Shown in pieces: positions 48,389 to 61,190 of a stretch of 64,000 nucleotides of DNA. Numbering within the stretch: the stretch's first letter is position 1; every line of letters starts with the position of its first letter. Made by a program: the position numbers and the translations under genes. Source of the DNA: Capitulum mitella (Eukaryota > Arthropoda > Thecostraca > Pollicipedomorpha > Pollicipedidae); NCBI GenBank assembly GCA_030062745.1, contig CP099841.1, positions 19,161,398 through 19,225,397 on the forward strand. The letters run 5' to 3'. A model generated the notes under the pieces. That model had not been told where the DNA came from. It worked only from the letters and a program-made list of their open reading frames with translations, and searched no databases.

Positions 48389-48900
48389 GCTGACTCCTGA
48401 GGCGACGGTCCCGGGCCTGCGGCGATTTCAGCGTCCCGCTGGTCGGCTCAAAGCCCCATCGGGCGTCGCAGCGTCACACGGGAGGTCGAGGCTCTCCGTC
48501 GGCGGCGTAGTGTTTCTCGCAGGGGTCGTCGCGTTTAACCGGAGGTCACGGCGCGTAGCCTTTTAAGGAGTTCCGACGCCGGTCGCGAGGTTTCTTGGTG
48601 ACAAGGCTACACTCGCGGTCGCCGGGACTGGTCGTGACGCCTTGAGAGGCTTGGTTCCGGTCTCACGGTCTTGGCACTTCAAGCAGGACGGCAAAACACA
48701 TCGGACGAGACCAGAGGTGTTCAGGGTGTCAGGTCTAAAGACGGCATCACATCTTTCCCTTATCTGGCGGCGGCAAAAGGCGACCGATGACAGACGTGGT
48801 CTGGCGCGGGTTCTTTTAGGCCGGTGCCTTAGCGCCCGTGATGCGTTGTTAGTTATAATGAAAGTTACGAAGATGAGAATAAAGCCCGTCCGTTGAAATC
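48389..48900 (-). promoter_or_regulatory. GC-rich island upstream of candidate first exon; possible promoter/5' UTR
   Basis: GC- and CpG-rich sequence continues upstream of the candidate first exon to about 48.9 kb and then becomes AT-rich. The position suits a promoter or 5' UTR, but I see no convincing TATA box or initiator, and similar islands occur many times in the window with no exon nearby. This is an inference from composition and position only. Confidence 0.25.
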
Positions 48901-50404
48901 AGGTACGTGGCTGTGCGAAAATTTCAGGGGCACCCGTGAAATAAGAGATTTGAAACTAAGCACAGCATGGAGTTCTGTCTGACAGCATGCTCACAGTCGC
49001 CCAGATAACGTGCTGGGGACGGGAGGTAGATGCCAAGTGCCCCTAATGACAACAACAGGTCTGACTGCAACGATTTAAATAAACATATTGTATGCTTTTC
49101 AAGTCTTTAAGAGGGCACATACTATCAAGTTAATGACCGTTCTCCGGCGGCTACGCGTCCGCGACCGGCCAGACGTCCACAGAGACCGCGTGACCTCTCT
49201 GCAGAGGGCGCGAGACCTCCCCGGCGACGACCGCGCCTCGACCAGCGGCCTGCTTTGCCCGGCGGGCCGCGCCACAAAGTCCACCCGGCCCCGGCCGGCT
49301 GTCGCACGCCTAATGGAAGCGAAATTGATCATTGGTGTATGGATTTGCGGATTGAGCGGGCGGCCGGGCCGACTGACGGCTGCCGTCACGACTGTCTGTG
49401 GGGCCGGCCGCTGTCCGGCTGAGCGCGGCCCACGCCGCCGATTCGATAACCCGATGTCAAGCGTTATCGATAAAAAATGTCCCAGCATATCGTCCTCTTT
49501 CGTGAAAGAAGCCTGCCTCTCCAGAATATATGCTCAGAATGCACGGCATATATCGTGCTTTCCTTTTGGAGTTTACGTTTGAAGCCCGAAGGCCCCATTG
49601 ACCCTCATGCCATTCATCACATCTGATAATATTTCCCGACAATGAGGAAAATAAATGGAAGTGAAAGTATTTGTCTTATCATATTATAACCATTACTGTT
49701 ATATGTTATACCCATATGTCATACATTACTCTAAACATATACCTATCATCGTACAACAAACATCTGTTTTGATTACGAAATGATGTCACGGTTACACATT
49801 ATAACCATCGTTACAATTGCCAGATAATCCATGTTCTAACCTTCAGCCAATTCCTGCGTATTCCCTGTCTATCGTGTCAATGAAAGATGGCAACCTTGCT
49901 CAACGCATCCAACAAACTTTTCTCACCAAGAAAGCCTACAAACGAATCACGGCACGATATTTCAAAGTCGCCAGGAAATGTTCAATTATCTGGCCTTCTT
50001 TTCGCCTTCGAAAATCTTATGACATCCTACACATGCCTAAGCTGCAACCAGCGAATTACACAACGGCATCCTCGGCGCCATACAGGTGCCCCTCTCCCAC
50101 GCTCGGTGCAGGGAGGTCGGCCCAGAGCGGCGGTGAATGTGGCCGGTCGCCCGAGACAGCTGCGCCTCAGCGCCGTCTCAGCCGCCGCCACCCGGGCTCC
50201 ACGGGCGGCGCCGGGACGGCCGCGCCAGCCGACGCAGCTCATCAGGTGGGCTGCCGAGCTCGCCTGTCGGCCGCTCGCGCAGGGAGCGGCGCGGCTCGAG
50301 AGCGGCCGGCCCCGCTCAGGCTGCAGCAGCCAGCCGGTGGAGAGAACGAGCCGCTCTCAGGGACGTCGTCTGGATAATGAGGCCAATGAGGCGCCTGTGT
50401 CCGC

Positions 50405-50640
50405 CTTTGTCGGTCAGAGGAAGAGGGCTTAATTTGCGAGGAGCCCAGGTTCGACTCATTCCGGGATAATAGGACTTTGAGAAAAATGATGAGTTGAAAA
50501 AGCTGTAGTGAAGGTGAGTGAGAGCGTGAGTGAGAGTGAAAATTAGAGTGGGATAGAGAGAAGAGAAAGAGAGAGAGAGAGAATGAAAGAGAGGGAGGGG
50601 AGAGAGAAGCAATAATGGGGAGAGCAAGAGAGGGACAGTG
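50405..50640 (+). mobile_element. tRNA-like SINE head with GA-rich tail
   Basis: CGGTCAGAGGAAGAGGGCTT (A-box-like) then CCCAGGTTCGACTC (near-perfect B box), followed by an unrelated body and a long GA-rich run (about 50515-50615). It has no complete acceptor stem, so it is not a functional tRNA. Confidence 0.45.
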
Positions 50641-53600
50641 TCCTATTTTTAAGTCATTTTTAATGTCACTACGTCAAAGCCGCCAGAATTCAGTCGGCTG
50701 AAAAATTGCAAGGCTGCTGCGTCACCCATCACGGTGACGTCCGTTCTAAGATGCTTGGAGCGGCCGTCACTTCGGTAGAAGCGCAGCTTAAAACCAACGT
50801 CTCGGTAAATGCACCCATCTGGCGACGTGTCGTGAGGGATTACATAACCTGAGATTGGATGCATCATTTTGGAGCGTTTCACTACAGAGTAACGGGCAGA
50901 CCTGGCCTTGGGTTTAAATCAGCGAGTCTGATTCCCCGTCAGCGTCCGAATGCCTTCAGTCCGAATCTAAGTACGATTCAGCTTATCTCCGCTCTGGCGA
51001 TTCCAATTCTAAGTCCGATTCGTACCTAAAAAGGCAAGGATCTGGGAGTTTCAGTTCAATAATGTTCCTTCATTGTTGTAATGTCATGTATGAGTTTTCA
51101 GCTGGAGCATGACGATATGCATCAGGCCCTCATCAGTCAGCCTGTCCAGAGGTAGGCGTGGTCGATTTAACGGTGGAGACTCAAGACTTTAATAAATATC
51201 CACCATGATATTTATACCGCGGCTAGTGCATGTTATGCTCTCTTCATCTGATGAGTACTAAAATACATATTCTGTCGTAAAATGATTCACATTCAAGGAG
51301 CTAACTTCTTACTAACAGATCCTGCTTTTTTACTCTGTCAATGTTTCATACAATTCCATTTAACCCTCAGTAAGTGGCATTGTGCCAAACTATACCTTAT
51401 CCACAGTAATGCAAGCCAGGGTAATTCATTTTCCTTCCTTGAACATGGACACCGAATAAGTGGCATAAGTAAATAACGCTAAATAACGCTGTATGCACAA
51501 AAGTACAAGTCAGGGTAATGAATTTTCCTTCTTTGACTATAACTCTGTCAAGCCTTAGATACACGTATGTCCTTGGTGAATGGTTCAAAGCATGTTGTAA
51601 GCCTTGTTGCTATTTCCATAAAGTCTGATGTGTCTGAATACTGGTATAATTCGGGGTGCATTTATTTATAAGCCAGGTTTGTTTCTGACTTGGTTTAGCC
51701 TGAGTTTGAGTCTGACTCTGAGTCAAACATCTTTTCGCTTCAGTCTGGGTCCGAGTCCAGACTATGTAGATCAGAGTCTGATTCTGAGTCCACTATCCTG
51801 TGACTATGAGATTTATAGGGCGCATTTAAACGCATATTACGCTGGTTTCAGAGGCTTCTGACGTCACCTGTAGATGTGAGATATTTAATATTTAATATTT
51901 AATATAATTAAGATTTAGGTAATTAATATTATAAGAATACGTTAATTGTTTCTATTCGACTGCATCACTTTGCTGTCTACCCGGAAAATTTTTGACCCCA
52001 CCTCCGTCAAAGTGTTGACCGGGTTTAGTAAAGCTGTTGATGTTAGTCCACTGCGCCCTTATCACAGCGTAAAGCGATCTCCGCATCCATGCCACTCGTT
52101 TTCTCCAAATTATAACGGCTACAGGATCGCCGCGCTGCCGAAGGTCGGTCGTCTCCCCGGCTACCGCGCCCTGTCCAGACACGGAGTTTTACACACGTCC
52201 TCACTCATTTATGACGCAACCAATTTTCGACAAAGTTTCGTTACCAGTCGCCAGTCGTTCTAGGGTGAGACGACTTTTGAGCAAATGCCCTTGTATGGAG
52301 AGCCTCAGTCGAATGCCATTTGTGAGCAAAACTACAGTGCGATTTTTCGTTCGGATTCCTTTCGCCTTCATCTCCATGTGACGTCACTTTTGGATTTTCC
52401 GTGAGGCGGTGTTTTTCGGAGGCTTAATTGTAAGATGACATGAAGCATAGAATACGGCCTCTGAAACAAAATCAGTTAGCATATTTGAAATCAGAACCAC
52501 GATCTCTAGAAATCTGGTCCGGGCCCAATGTACGCCAGAACCCGTTGGAAAATCGGAGCTAATTGTTTTGGTATATGTATCTGAGCAAGATAAAGTCTGA
52601 TGTCTGCGTTTTTTTGCGAAAGGATTGCCTGCATTTTTTGAGAATTTCAGCTAAACCCTTTGTATTAATAGAACACTCCAATGAATTTCACGTAAAACCC
52701 TACCATTTTTTTTAAGATTTCCGTAGTCCTTTGCACTGGAACAAAGGATCCCAAATTCATATCTCAGAGCTTGGTTACTTGTTTATTGCACACAGGTGCA
52801 TTCCATTTGCTGTCGAGATACGCATGACTAACTTGAAGGCTGAGTTTCAACTTTCGTCCAGTTTTGCTAGTGATCCGTTCACAACAAAACGAAAATGAAA
52901 CTGCTGGTGGTCCGTTCACAACACCATGTCGACAACTTTGTTTGAGGAGGAACCCAACCGATATCGGAGTTTAATGCACGTCATAACCTTGGGTCATATT
53001 TTGCACATGGATATCACAGCTGAGCCGGTACGTCGTTTTAAGGCATGCTGGTTACGGGTTACGTGAACTACGCTGATCATGAATGCCGGCTGAAATACGA
53101 AAACTATTTGCACAGAAGCACAGACTTCTCCAATGCTGGTCTGGGCACGGGAAATTGGCCGTATTACACAGCGGAGCTCGGATTGGCAAGTCCGGTTTTC
53201 ATATTCTATCATCATTTATTAGGTATGGAGAATTCCATGACAGAAGCATTCCCATTTCCCAGATTCTCAGTTCATGTAGTAACGCTGGTTGCTGTGTGAC
53301 ATTGAGGAACACACTCGCTGCGCATGTTGTCCATGGCCATAGCTAATCATAATGAGCAACAAGATATTATCAATCGCAGATCGCTTGCGGGCTGCGTTTG
53401 CCAGACAAGACAGCCCGAGGGCGTTATACATGCTACAACACCCTGAACAACTTGTGCACGTTAATAATACAGCCTGTAATAATATGTTCAACTTGTGGGC
53501 GCTATTCGCGTCACTTAAACCGTCAAAAGACACTTTCCTCGACACAAAAAAAAAGCTACTTCGGCGCTCGTGCTTTTCAAGAGATGGAAGGAAAATGCGT

Positions 53601-54059
53601 GAATCCGTTTAAGTCATTTCAGCTGAAAATTGAAACTGTTTCACAGTCACTTGGAAACAATGCTGTGCTAGTTTCTCGTGACAAACTGTCACTGCCAAAT
53701 AACCGTAAACCTGCGGGAAAACGGGGCTGTCAAACTTACAACTCCCATGCCCTCAATCCGTCGTCCCCAGCAAGCACTAGCGGACGAAATCAATGGCCAT
53801 CAGGCTCGGGGCTCCCAATTCGAACCAATCTCCATCGGCGGCCGATCGGCAGCCAGGTGCAACAGTGGCGGCCGCCGCGGGCGGCGCGTGCCGTGCCGCC
53901 GGCGCCTGAGGTGACACCTGTTTGCCGCCGCCGCCGCCGCAGCGGCCCCCCGCCAGCACGTGATAACATCCATCGACCGACGGCGCCTACTGCAGCGGCC
54001 CGACGCGTGATCGACGACTTCGGGTAGACGCGGAGACGGCGGCGGGCGCCGCGGGAGAG

Positions 54060-54885
54060 AGGCCGGACTCGCTCTTAGCCCGGCCAGCTGACAGAGTGAC
54101 CGCGAGAGAAGCGCCGCTCACTCTCGGCCCGGACAGCTGACAGAGAGACCGCGAGAGAAGCGCCGCGCACTCTCGGCCCGGACAGCTGACAGAGAGACCG
54201 CGAGACGACCGCCGCTCACTCTCGGCCCGGACACCTGACAGAGAGACCGCGAGAGGAGCGCCGCTCACTCTCGGCCCGGACAGCTGACAGAGTGACCGCG
54301 AGAGGAGCGCCGCTCACTCTCGGCCCGGACAGCTGACAGAGAGACCGCGAGAGGAGCGCCGCTCACTCTCGGCCCGGACAGCTGACAGAGTGACCGCGAG
54401 AGAAGCGCCGCTCACTCTCGGCCCGGACAGCTGACAGAGAGACCGCGAGAGGAGCGCCGCTCACTCTCGGCCCGGACAGCTGACAGAGTGACCGCGAGAG
54501 AAGCGCTCGGCCCGGACAGCTGACAGAGAGACTGCGAGAGGACCGCCGCTCACTCTCGGCCCGGACAGCTGACAGAGTGACCGCGAGAGAAGCGCTCGGC
54601 CCGGACAGCTGACAGAGAGACCGCGAGAGGAGCGCCGCTCACTCTCGGCCCGGACAGCTGACAGAGAGATCGCGAGACGACCGCCGCTCACTCTCGGCCC
54701 GGACAGCTGACAGAGTGACCGCGAGACGACCGCCGCTCACTCTCGGCCCGGACAGCTGACAGAGTGACCGCGAGAGGAGCGCTCGGCCCGGACAGCTGAC
54801 AGAGAGACTGCGAGAGGACCGCCGCTCACTCTCGGCCCGGACAGCTGACAGAGAGACGCGAGAGGAGCGCCGTTCGGTGCGCGCC
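54060..54885. repeat. 49-bp minisatellite, about 17 copies
   Basis: Tandem units around the core CCGGACAGCTGACAGAG, followed by TGACC or AGACC, CGCGAGAGRAGCG and CCGCTCACTCTCGG. Most units are 49 bp. Three short units (about 40 bp) lack CCGCTCACT. Since 49 is not a multiple of 3, open frames through it shift register and are not genes. Neighbouring units alternate between GAGTGACC and GAGAGACC forms. Confidence 0.95.
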
Positions 54886-55189
54886 TGCCAATGGTGTGCT
54901 GGACGTGGCGTCGGAGACATGTCTGGAGACACGACGTCCGTTTCTTTGTTGTGAATTCGCGCGCACTTTCAAAGTGACCACTGGCAACACCTGGGTATGA
55001 AGCCTGTCCTGTCGTGTTGCTGATTCGAACGGTTCCGGTTCATGAATGTACGTCATTTCATGAACTTCTCCAAACAAACGGAAACCAGATATTCACTTTG
55101 TATGATGGCAGAACAAGTTCAGTCGTTTGATAAAAATGCATACGGGATTTTTTGTGTCATGGGCGCAACTCGAGAAGACAATATTAGCA

Positions 55190-56715
55190 CGAGCTCGGGT
55201 GAGGGGAGTCCATTTCACCCACCCTGAGGTTTTCCAAAAACAAGTTCTGAACGGTGGGGTACAGCGCTGTAGAAAAGTGAATAGCGGGTTATTTGGTGTT
55301 AAAAAATGGCAAGTTCGTTTAAGATCGCAGAGCTACATCGAGACAGAGTCAGGTCATGTCTGTTGGAAATGGCAATGTCTTAGGACAAACTTTAAACTGC
55401 TGCCACGAATAAAAGTTTGGGAACAGACTTTAAGACTTTTCGTGAGTTTATATATAACTTACTAACAAAAAAACATCAAAATAGATCTGTTGACCTGAGG
55501 CCAGGTCACAAGGTCAGGACAAGGCCAAACGCAAACATTTGTTCCGCGCACAGAACTTCGGTTCAACTCATCTCCACCAAAAACCGGAATATAATATAAA
55601 AAACGTTTTTTTCTACCGTTGTACCAACGTTCAAGTCAATATCAGGTCAGGTCACGGACAGGCAGCCAGAAATGTGTCCGCGCGCAAGCCAAAAATGTGT
55701 TCGCGCGTAGTCCTGTTATGTTCAGACTAGACAGTGAAACGATGCCAGTTTGTTGTTCAACACATAATTCAAGGCTGAAATGGCACAAATCAATATTGGG
55801 GATAACCAAACACACGTTCCTATGGTTTTGGTCTCTTTAAGGGTCTAGGCCATCTGAGGTCACTGACCTAAGATAACGTTATTGACTTTGGTACACCTTC
55901 CGCAAAATCTTGCTTCCTCAAGTGTTATTATGCTGATTCCGAATTCATCATCAAAAATTGCCTAGGTACGGTACACGTTAGGGAAAACATGCGCCCAGGT
56001 GAGATGGATTAGATGGGTTTTGCTTTCGGTCTACCTTTCACGCCACGCCCGCGCAATATTCTGAGAAAGCCAGAGGACGCAATGAAGTTTGCATTTCCAG
56101 TAACAGATGCTTGATTCAGCGGTAAAATTGTACTGGATGACGGTAATTGGTCCTGTGGGGTAAATTTTCGCGATTTTCGTTTTTTTTTGAGGTCACTTTA
56201 GGTCACACCTAGGCCGACGACCTAGGCTGGCTTCAGATGACCTTTAGCGACCTTTGTGGCCGAAAAAGAACAAATGAGTTCTTTTTGGATCCCACATTTG
56301 AATTCGGGGCCAAAATGTGCCCCGGGAGATAAAAAAAACAAGGTACATGACACTTTGTGAAATTATAGATGTATGGCTTAAGTTGAGCTGAAACACTAAT
56401 TTAAGCAGAAGTACTTAGCCAAGCGTCACGAACTAAATTACATCATTTACAGTTTTGCGTGTCCTAAAAAACGTCTCTTTCATTTTAGCGCTATGACCAA
56501 CAGTTTTCGGCGCAAGTGACAGTCTGGGGAGTAGCACCAAATTTGATCCTTTCTGGCCTCATTTGGCCTTGAAGGCCATACTCTAGAAGCATCAAACTTC
56601 TATCAAGGGAGTTCCTTTGGGAATGCATCTACCCTACAAATTTGGTGGCTCCAACCTCGTTAGCTTTTGAGATACTGGGGGAGGGTCAAACTGGCCTCCC
56701 GCACCCGAGTGAATC
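55190..56715. mobile_element. Inverted-repeat element C, AGGTCA-rich
   Basis: The left end reads CTCGGGTGAGGGGAGTCC and the right end, reversed, reads CTCGGGTGCGGGAGGCC. Each is followed inward by a short C-rich complement (CACCCACCCTGAGG; GACCCTCCCCCAG) that forms a hairpin with it. CCTGAGGTTTT inside the left end also occurs in element B. The interior is rich in AGGTCA/TGACCT and has no transposase frame, so it looks non-autonomous. Boundaries are approximate and I see no clear target-site duplication. Confidence 0.5.
55857..55869. promoter_or_regulatory. Perfect IR1 nuclear-receptor motif in element C
   Basis: AGGTCA-C-TGACCT, an inverted repeat with 1-nt spacing. This palindrome is a known high-affinity arrangement for the ecdysone receptor/USP heterodimer of arthropods. 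Occupancy here is not shown. Confidence 0.4.
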
Positions 56716-57030
56716 ATTTGACTGGCCACCAGTGCGCGTGTCAAAAGCGGTAAATCCGGCGATCATGTCTGTTTTGTGAAGATCAAAGATGAAGTGGTAC
56801 AATTTCCTAGAGGCAAAGAAAACTGAAGAAGTATCTTTGCGCTACCTGAACCAGATAACGTTTTTCGAAACGACTTTTCAGTTGACCATATTCTCACCCT
56901 CTGGCCCATTTATTTCCCATATTTTTCTCCCGATCGAATTTCATCTACCAGTTCTATGCAGGCCATCCTGTGATGGACTGTTGATCTACGGCATGAGCCA
57001 GTCTTTTCAAATGGAAAATACAAGTTCCAC

Positions 57031-57230
57031 CTTCTTGGTGGCTGTTGGCCTGTATGCCGTACAGTGTAGCTTGTTGCTCTTAGAAGCGTCGAGGAGTAAG
57101 TAGACGTTTCGGCCATGGGCCCTCTTCAGTGCCTCTTCAGTGCTGAAATAGCACTGTAGACCAACACCCACCAAGAAGTTCTGCAAGAATGCCGTACACC
57201 ATCATCCAGCGGGCTCTCCGAGAGCTCATT
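57031..57230. mobile_element. Second, partial copy of the foldback family
   Basis: Shares GTAGACGTTTCGGCCATGGG and flanking sequence with the 60.9 kb element. Its own ends are inverted: CTTCTTGGTGGCTGTTGG (57031-57048) against CCAACACCCACCAAGAAG (57160-57177). The segment to 57230 (GCGGGCTCTCCGAGAG) is the reverse complement of the sequence at 60852-60910, so both copies come from one family. Confidence 0.7.
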
Positions 57231-59863
57231 GTTCCACCTTGATTGACTTTCATTAACAGACTTAGTAGTCTAAAAATGTCGCTGATTACGTTTCAAGTGC
57301 TTAATGTTCTCATGAATGTTTAGACGTTCCTCAAAATACAATTAATTAGAAGCCAACTTCCACCTTCTGCAAATGTGCATTGGCCTGTGCCCATTCGTGA
57401 CGTCCCGTAACTGCTTTCAATGGGATACGGCTGAGCAGGGCACAGGGGTAAAGCGAGGAAAACCATTTTGAACCCCCGCAAAGGTAGAGTTTCGAGATAC
57501 AATGTACATTACGGGCTGGCCTCTAAGACCGCAGGCCACAGTTTGGCTCGATTCAAAACACTTGTTTAGCTGAACATTCCCTTTATGACCCGATGATTAC
57601 TAGTGGACTGCGTTCGGCAACAGGCGATGCGTGTCGCTTTAGCGACAGACAGCACCTGTAATTTATGTCCGGTTGTTGATTTCAAGGCCAAGGTGCTTTG
57701 TTTACCTGTGTTAGTCTTAATTATGAGTTAATAACGCAAACCACTTTGTGGTCGTTTAATCTCATAACAAAGGCAACAATAAACTCGTAACTGCTTCAAA
57801 ATTAGCCTGTTGCATGCGAACCACGTGAATGCTAGTTCTAAGTAAATATATTTAAGGGCGTGGGTGCTGTTTGCTGGGTGTAAGAAGTCGACGATAGGTT
57901 GAAGAAGGCACAAACGTTTTTACAAGAAGCTCATCTAATGGAATGGCATGGACTACGGAACATGAAATCGACGAATAAAAGAGGAATTTACATCTAAAAA
58001 GGGCAGCGGTAACTGGTTCGCCAAAGTTGAAGTCCGATCATATGTCGATCGATGGATCGAACCCAACCGGAAAACTACATAAGCAGCGTCGCTCAATTCC
58101 AGCTTCAGCCTCAATGTTAATTGTCGCTTAGATCAATCCACAGCTGTAAGTCAAATTAGCATCCTAGTTCCAGTTGGAATTCACCAAGCGTTTAGTTCCA
58201 ACTGGCTTAGGACCTTTGAAACGAGCAAGGCACCCAAGGACGCTGCCACAGAATTTATTTAAGTGCATCTTTGGGTAATTTATCGACGTATACAAACGAG
58301 TACAGTGGTCGTCCTGAGTCGCATCCTCACACAACGACGATCGAGGGAGGGAAAAAGTTATTTTGTTCTAAGCCAGATTCGGAATGTGGGCCGTCTTTTG
58401 AAGCTAGCTCTTGACGGGAAACACATTCATCCTAAATTTTGAAACAGCTGTCCGACAAACATGATGGCTTAGAGGGATCCAAGTTGTTCCTGTTTGAGGC
58501 AGCCTTCTCCCTGCTGTTGCCATTATTGCCCCCAAGCTGTTTGAACTGGACACGAGTCCAGTATCTTATTTTTGAGTCCCTCGCAAAGACGGATTTGGAC
58601 ACGTTTACTCTTGGGCTGCCTCCTCATCCACGCAGCCGGCAGCAGACGTGTCCTGAACTCGCTGCCATGTCACCTAACTGATGGAAAATGGGCCGCAGAG
58701 TAGCTGCCTGGCGATGCGTCGGATATCACGTGCCCCGCGGACGGAGCATTATCATTGAATCTGTCTGATGGCGTGGCATGTCCCGCGGTACGACCTGTGG
58801 CCTCGACTTGCGCTCAGCGCACAGGGCTGGCACGTGATTCCATAAATGTCACATGGTGGAAAGTGGGCGGACAGATGACGCCCATACTATATCGCTGGCA
58901 CAAGTGGAGTGCGGAGCAGAGTGCCACAAAGCATTGCGCATCACTTCGTTCAGCACGCCGCGGCAGGCACGCGACGACATATTCGACGGACTAGTATTGG
59001 AGTTATCTGCCTCTGCATTAAAATATTGAACAAAGACACCTCAGCGATATCGACGCCATCGACAACGAAACAGCGGATTAAATGGGTGGAAGTGAGAACT
59101 GGACACTGTTCTGGGAGTTCCAGGAGTCCGCCAGTAAATCTTCCGGTGACAACCAAGACATCGGGAGGAGGAGGAGTGACGCCAGGACGAACGTTTGTCA
59201 TGGTTTTCCCCACGTCTTCTCCGGGCTCAGGAGCCTTGCTGGACAAAATATTTGTCCTCTGTTTTTTCTCTCGTCTACGTAGTTCTTGAGACGTTCTTAC
59301 TAAGTGACAGAGACACAAGCCATCAAAATGGAACGTTGTACGCATTCCAATTGCCTTAATTTTCATCTCACCGCAGAAGCTTTCAGGAGCCCACAGGAGG
59401 CACAAAGTACCCCTTTAAACCAGGGCCGATGTTTGTATCCGAATGCATACTTGTTGCAAATCTGAGGTACGTAGCTTGCAAAAAGCAATCTCAGAGGAGG
59501 CAAGACCGAAATAAAACGCCACTCTTGCAAGGAAGGCTCTAGGCTTCGCTGATCGAGTACAACATTTATGTTTACGGATAGGAATTTGAGAAACTGTATC
59601 ACTTAATTCAGCGGCGACAGAGATCGACATTTTACAGCGGCTGGTCTACAGTGCTCCTTCATTAATGGGAAGTAAGGTGTGCCACGAAAACATTAAACAT
59701 TCGGGGAAGTTGGAGGTTCCCAGTGTTCCTACGCAGATGAAGCCGCTATGTATTCAAAGATAATCTGACGTCTCGGAATGTTGAAAGACGACCACAGCAG
59801 ATGGAACTAAGGAGAACAAATTAGGTGAGAGGGAAGACAATGAGGGGAAAGGAAAGAAACTGA

Positions 59864-59890
59864 AAGAGAGAGAGAGAGAGAGGGAGAGAG
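59864..59890. repeat. (GA)n microsatellite
   Basis: Uninterrupted GA run followed by GA-rich sequence to about 59910. Confidence 0.9.
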
Positions 59891-60849
59891 CAAGGGGAGA
59901 GGGCGAGGTAGAGGAACCTCCATGTTGTGTGAACCCAGTGTTTTGATTTGGTTTCACCAACTCTTTTGACCATTACTGATCATTTCGTGGCTGTGGAAAT
60001 AAACAGAGGCGTTGGTGCCGCGAAAACATGGTAAGGGGAAGCGGGTCACACATAACGAGGACGACACGGCCAATGGCCTCGGGGTTATGTAAACAAGTCA
60101 ACGAAAGGCGCGTCATCTCAACCGTCACCCCAGATCTCAGCCTGCATCACAATTAATCCATCATCGATGCTTCAATTATAAAACGGTAAATCACTTTGAG
60201 TCACGTTATGGAAAACCTCCGCTTAATTAATTCGATACGCAGCCGCTAGCTGGACAATTTGTGAAAGATTCAGGGTAGACATCATGCTTAATGACGAATT
60301 ACGACAGTCAGTGATGAAACCTGTAACATCCCCGTGAAAACGGAGAATAGGTCGGAGCACTACCGCGTGATTCAGATGCGGGTCTTTAAAAAAAAAAAAA
60401 ATTGCTCGCAAATCGTCAGTGCTCAAAAACAACAGTGCAGAGGAAAAACGGTGCTGAGATCTATAAATACAATTTTATTTATTTGTTAATGTAATAATAT
60501 TGAACCGAATGTACATCCAGACATTGCCAGAGTAGCTGTTATTATGGGACAGCGGAAACAGATAGCTTCGCTGCCGTGACGAATTGGGAACGGGAAATGA
60601 AACTCCTGGGTAAGACTTACAAGCCTACCATACATTAAGGCTCAGCAAAAGGTGTGAGTGGTGACCTGGGAATAACACTCCCATTGCTTTCTGAGTGGAA
60701 GATTTAGAAATTCCACAACAGACACGACAACCAGATCTTTGCTAGAATTTAATCTAAAATTGCGAAAAAAATGCTCATGTCCAAAAGATTGAGAGGCTAT
60801 CGAACAGGCTTTTGTGGATATTCACCTAGCATAAATGTGCTTCAAATAC

Positions 60850-61190
60850 AGGCTGAATTCTCGGAGAGCCCGCTGAACGATGGTGTTCTGAGATCTTCTT
60901 GGTGGTTATTGACGTTTGGTCGTATGCCATATAATGTGGCTTGAGACCCTCAGAAGAGCCGGGGAGTAAGCAGACGTTTCGGCCATGGGCCCTTTTTCGG
61001 TGCTCTGTCAGAGCTGTGATGGTCGGGAGGTGGGAGTACCGGAAGTGCGGTCACGTGGCGGAGCCATTCTGGCACCCTCACCTCCCGGCCATCACAGCAC
61101 TGACAAAGCACTGAAGGAGTCCATACCTGAAACGTCTGCTTATTTCCCGGCTCTTCTAAGAGCCTTAAGCCACATTATACGGCATACAGG
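60850..61190. mobile_element. Foldback element with ~110-bp inverted arms
   Basis: The left arm (60923 to about 61031; GTATGCCATATAATGTGGCT ... GATGGTCGGGAGGTG) is an imperfect reverse complement of the right arm (about 61077-61187; CACCTCCCGGCCATCACAGC ... AGCCACATTATACGGCATAC), with a ~45-bp spacer. It contains CAGACGTTTCGGCCATGGGC, shared with the copy at 57.1 kb. No coding capacity. Confidence 0.8.

Noticed and set aside
50405-50470. Complete tRNA gene
   Set aside because: A good B box but no acceptor-stem pairing and no recognisable anticodon arm; better explained as a SINE head.
54060-54885. CRISPR array
   Set aside because: Units are contiguous without distinct spacers, and the genome is eukaryotic.
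53987-54932. Repetitive Ser/Arg-rich reading frames across 54 kb
   Set aside because: They are translations of the 49-bp minisatellite; the unit is not a multiple of three and the frame drifts.
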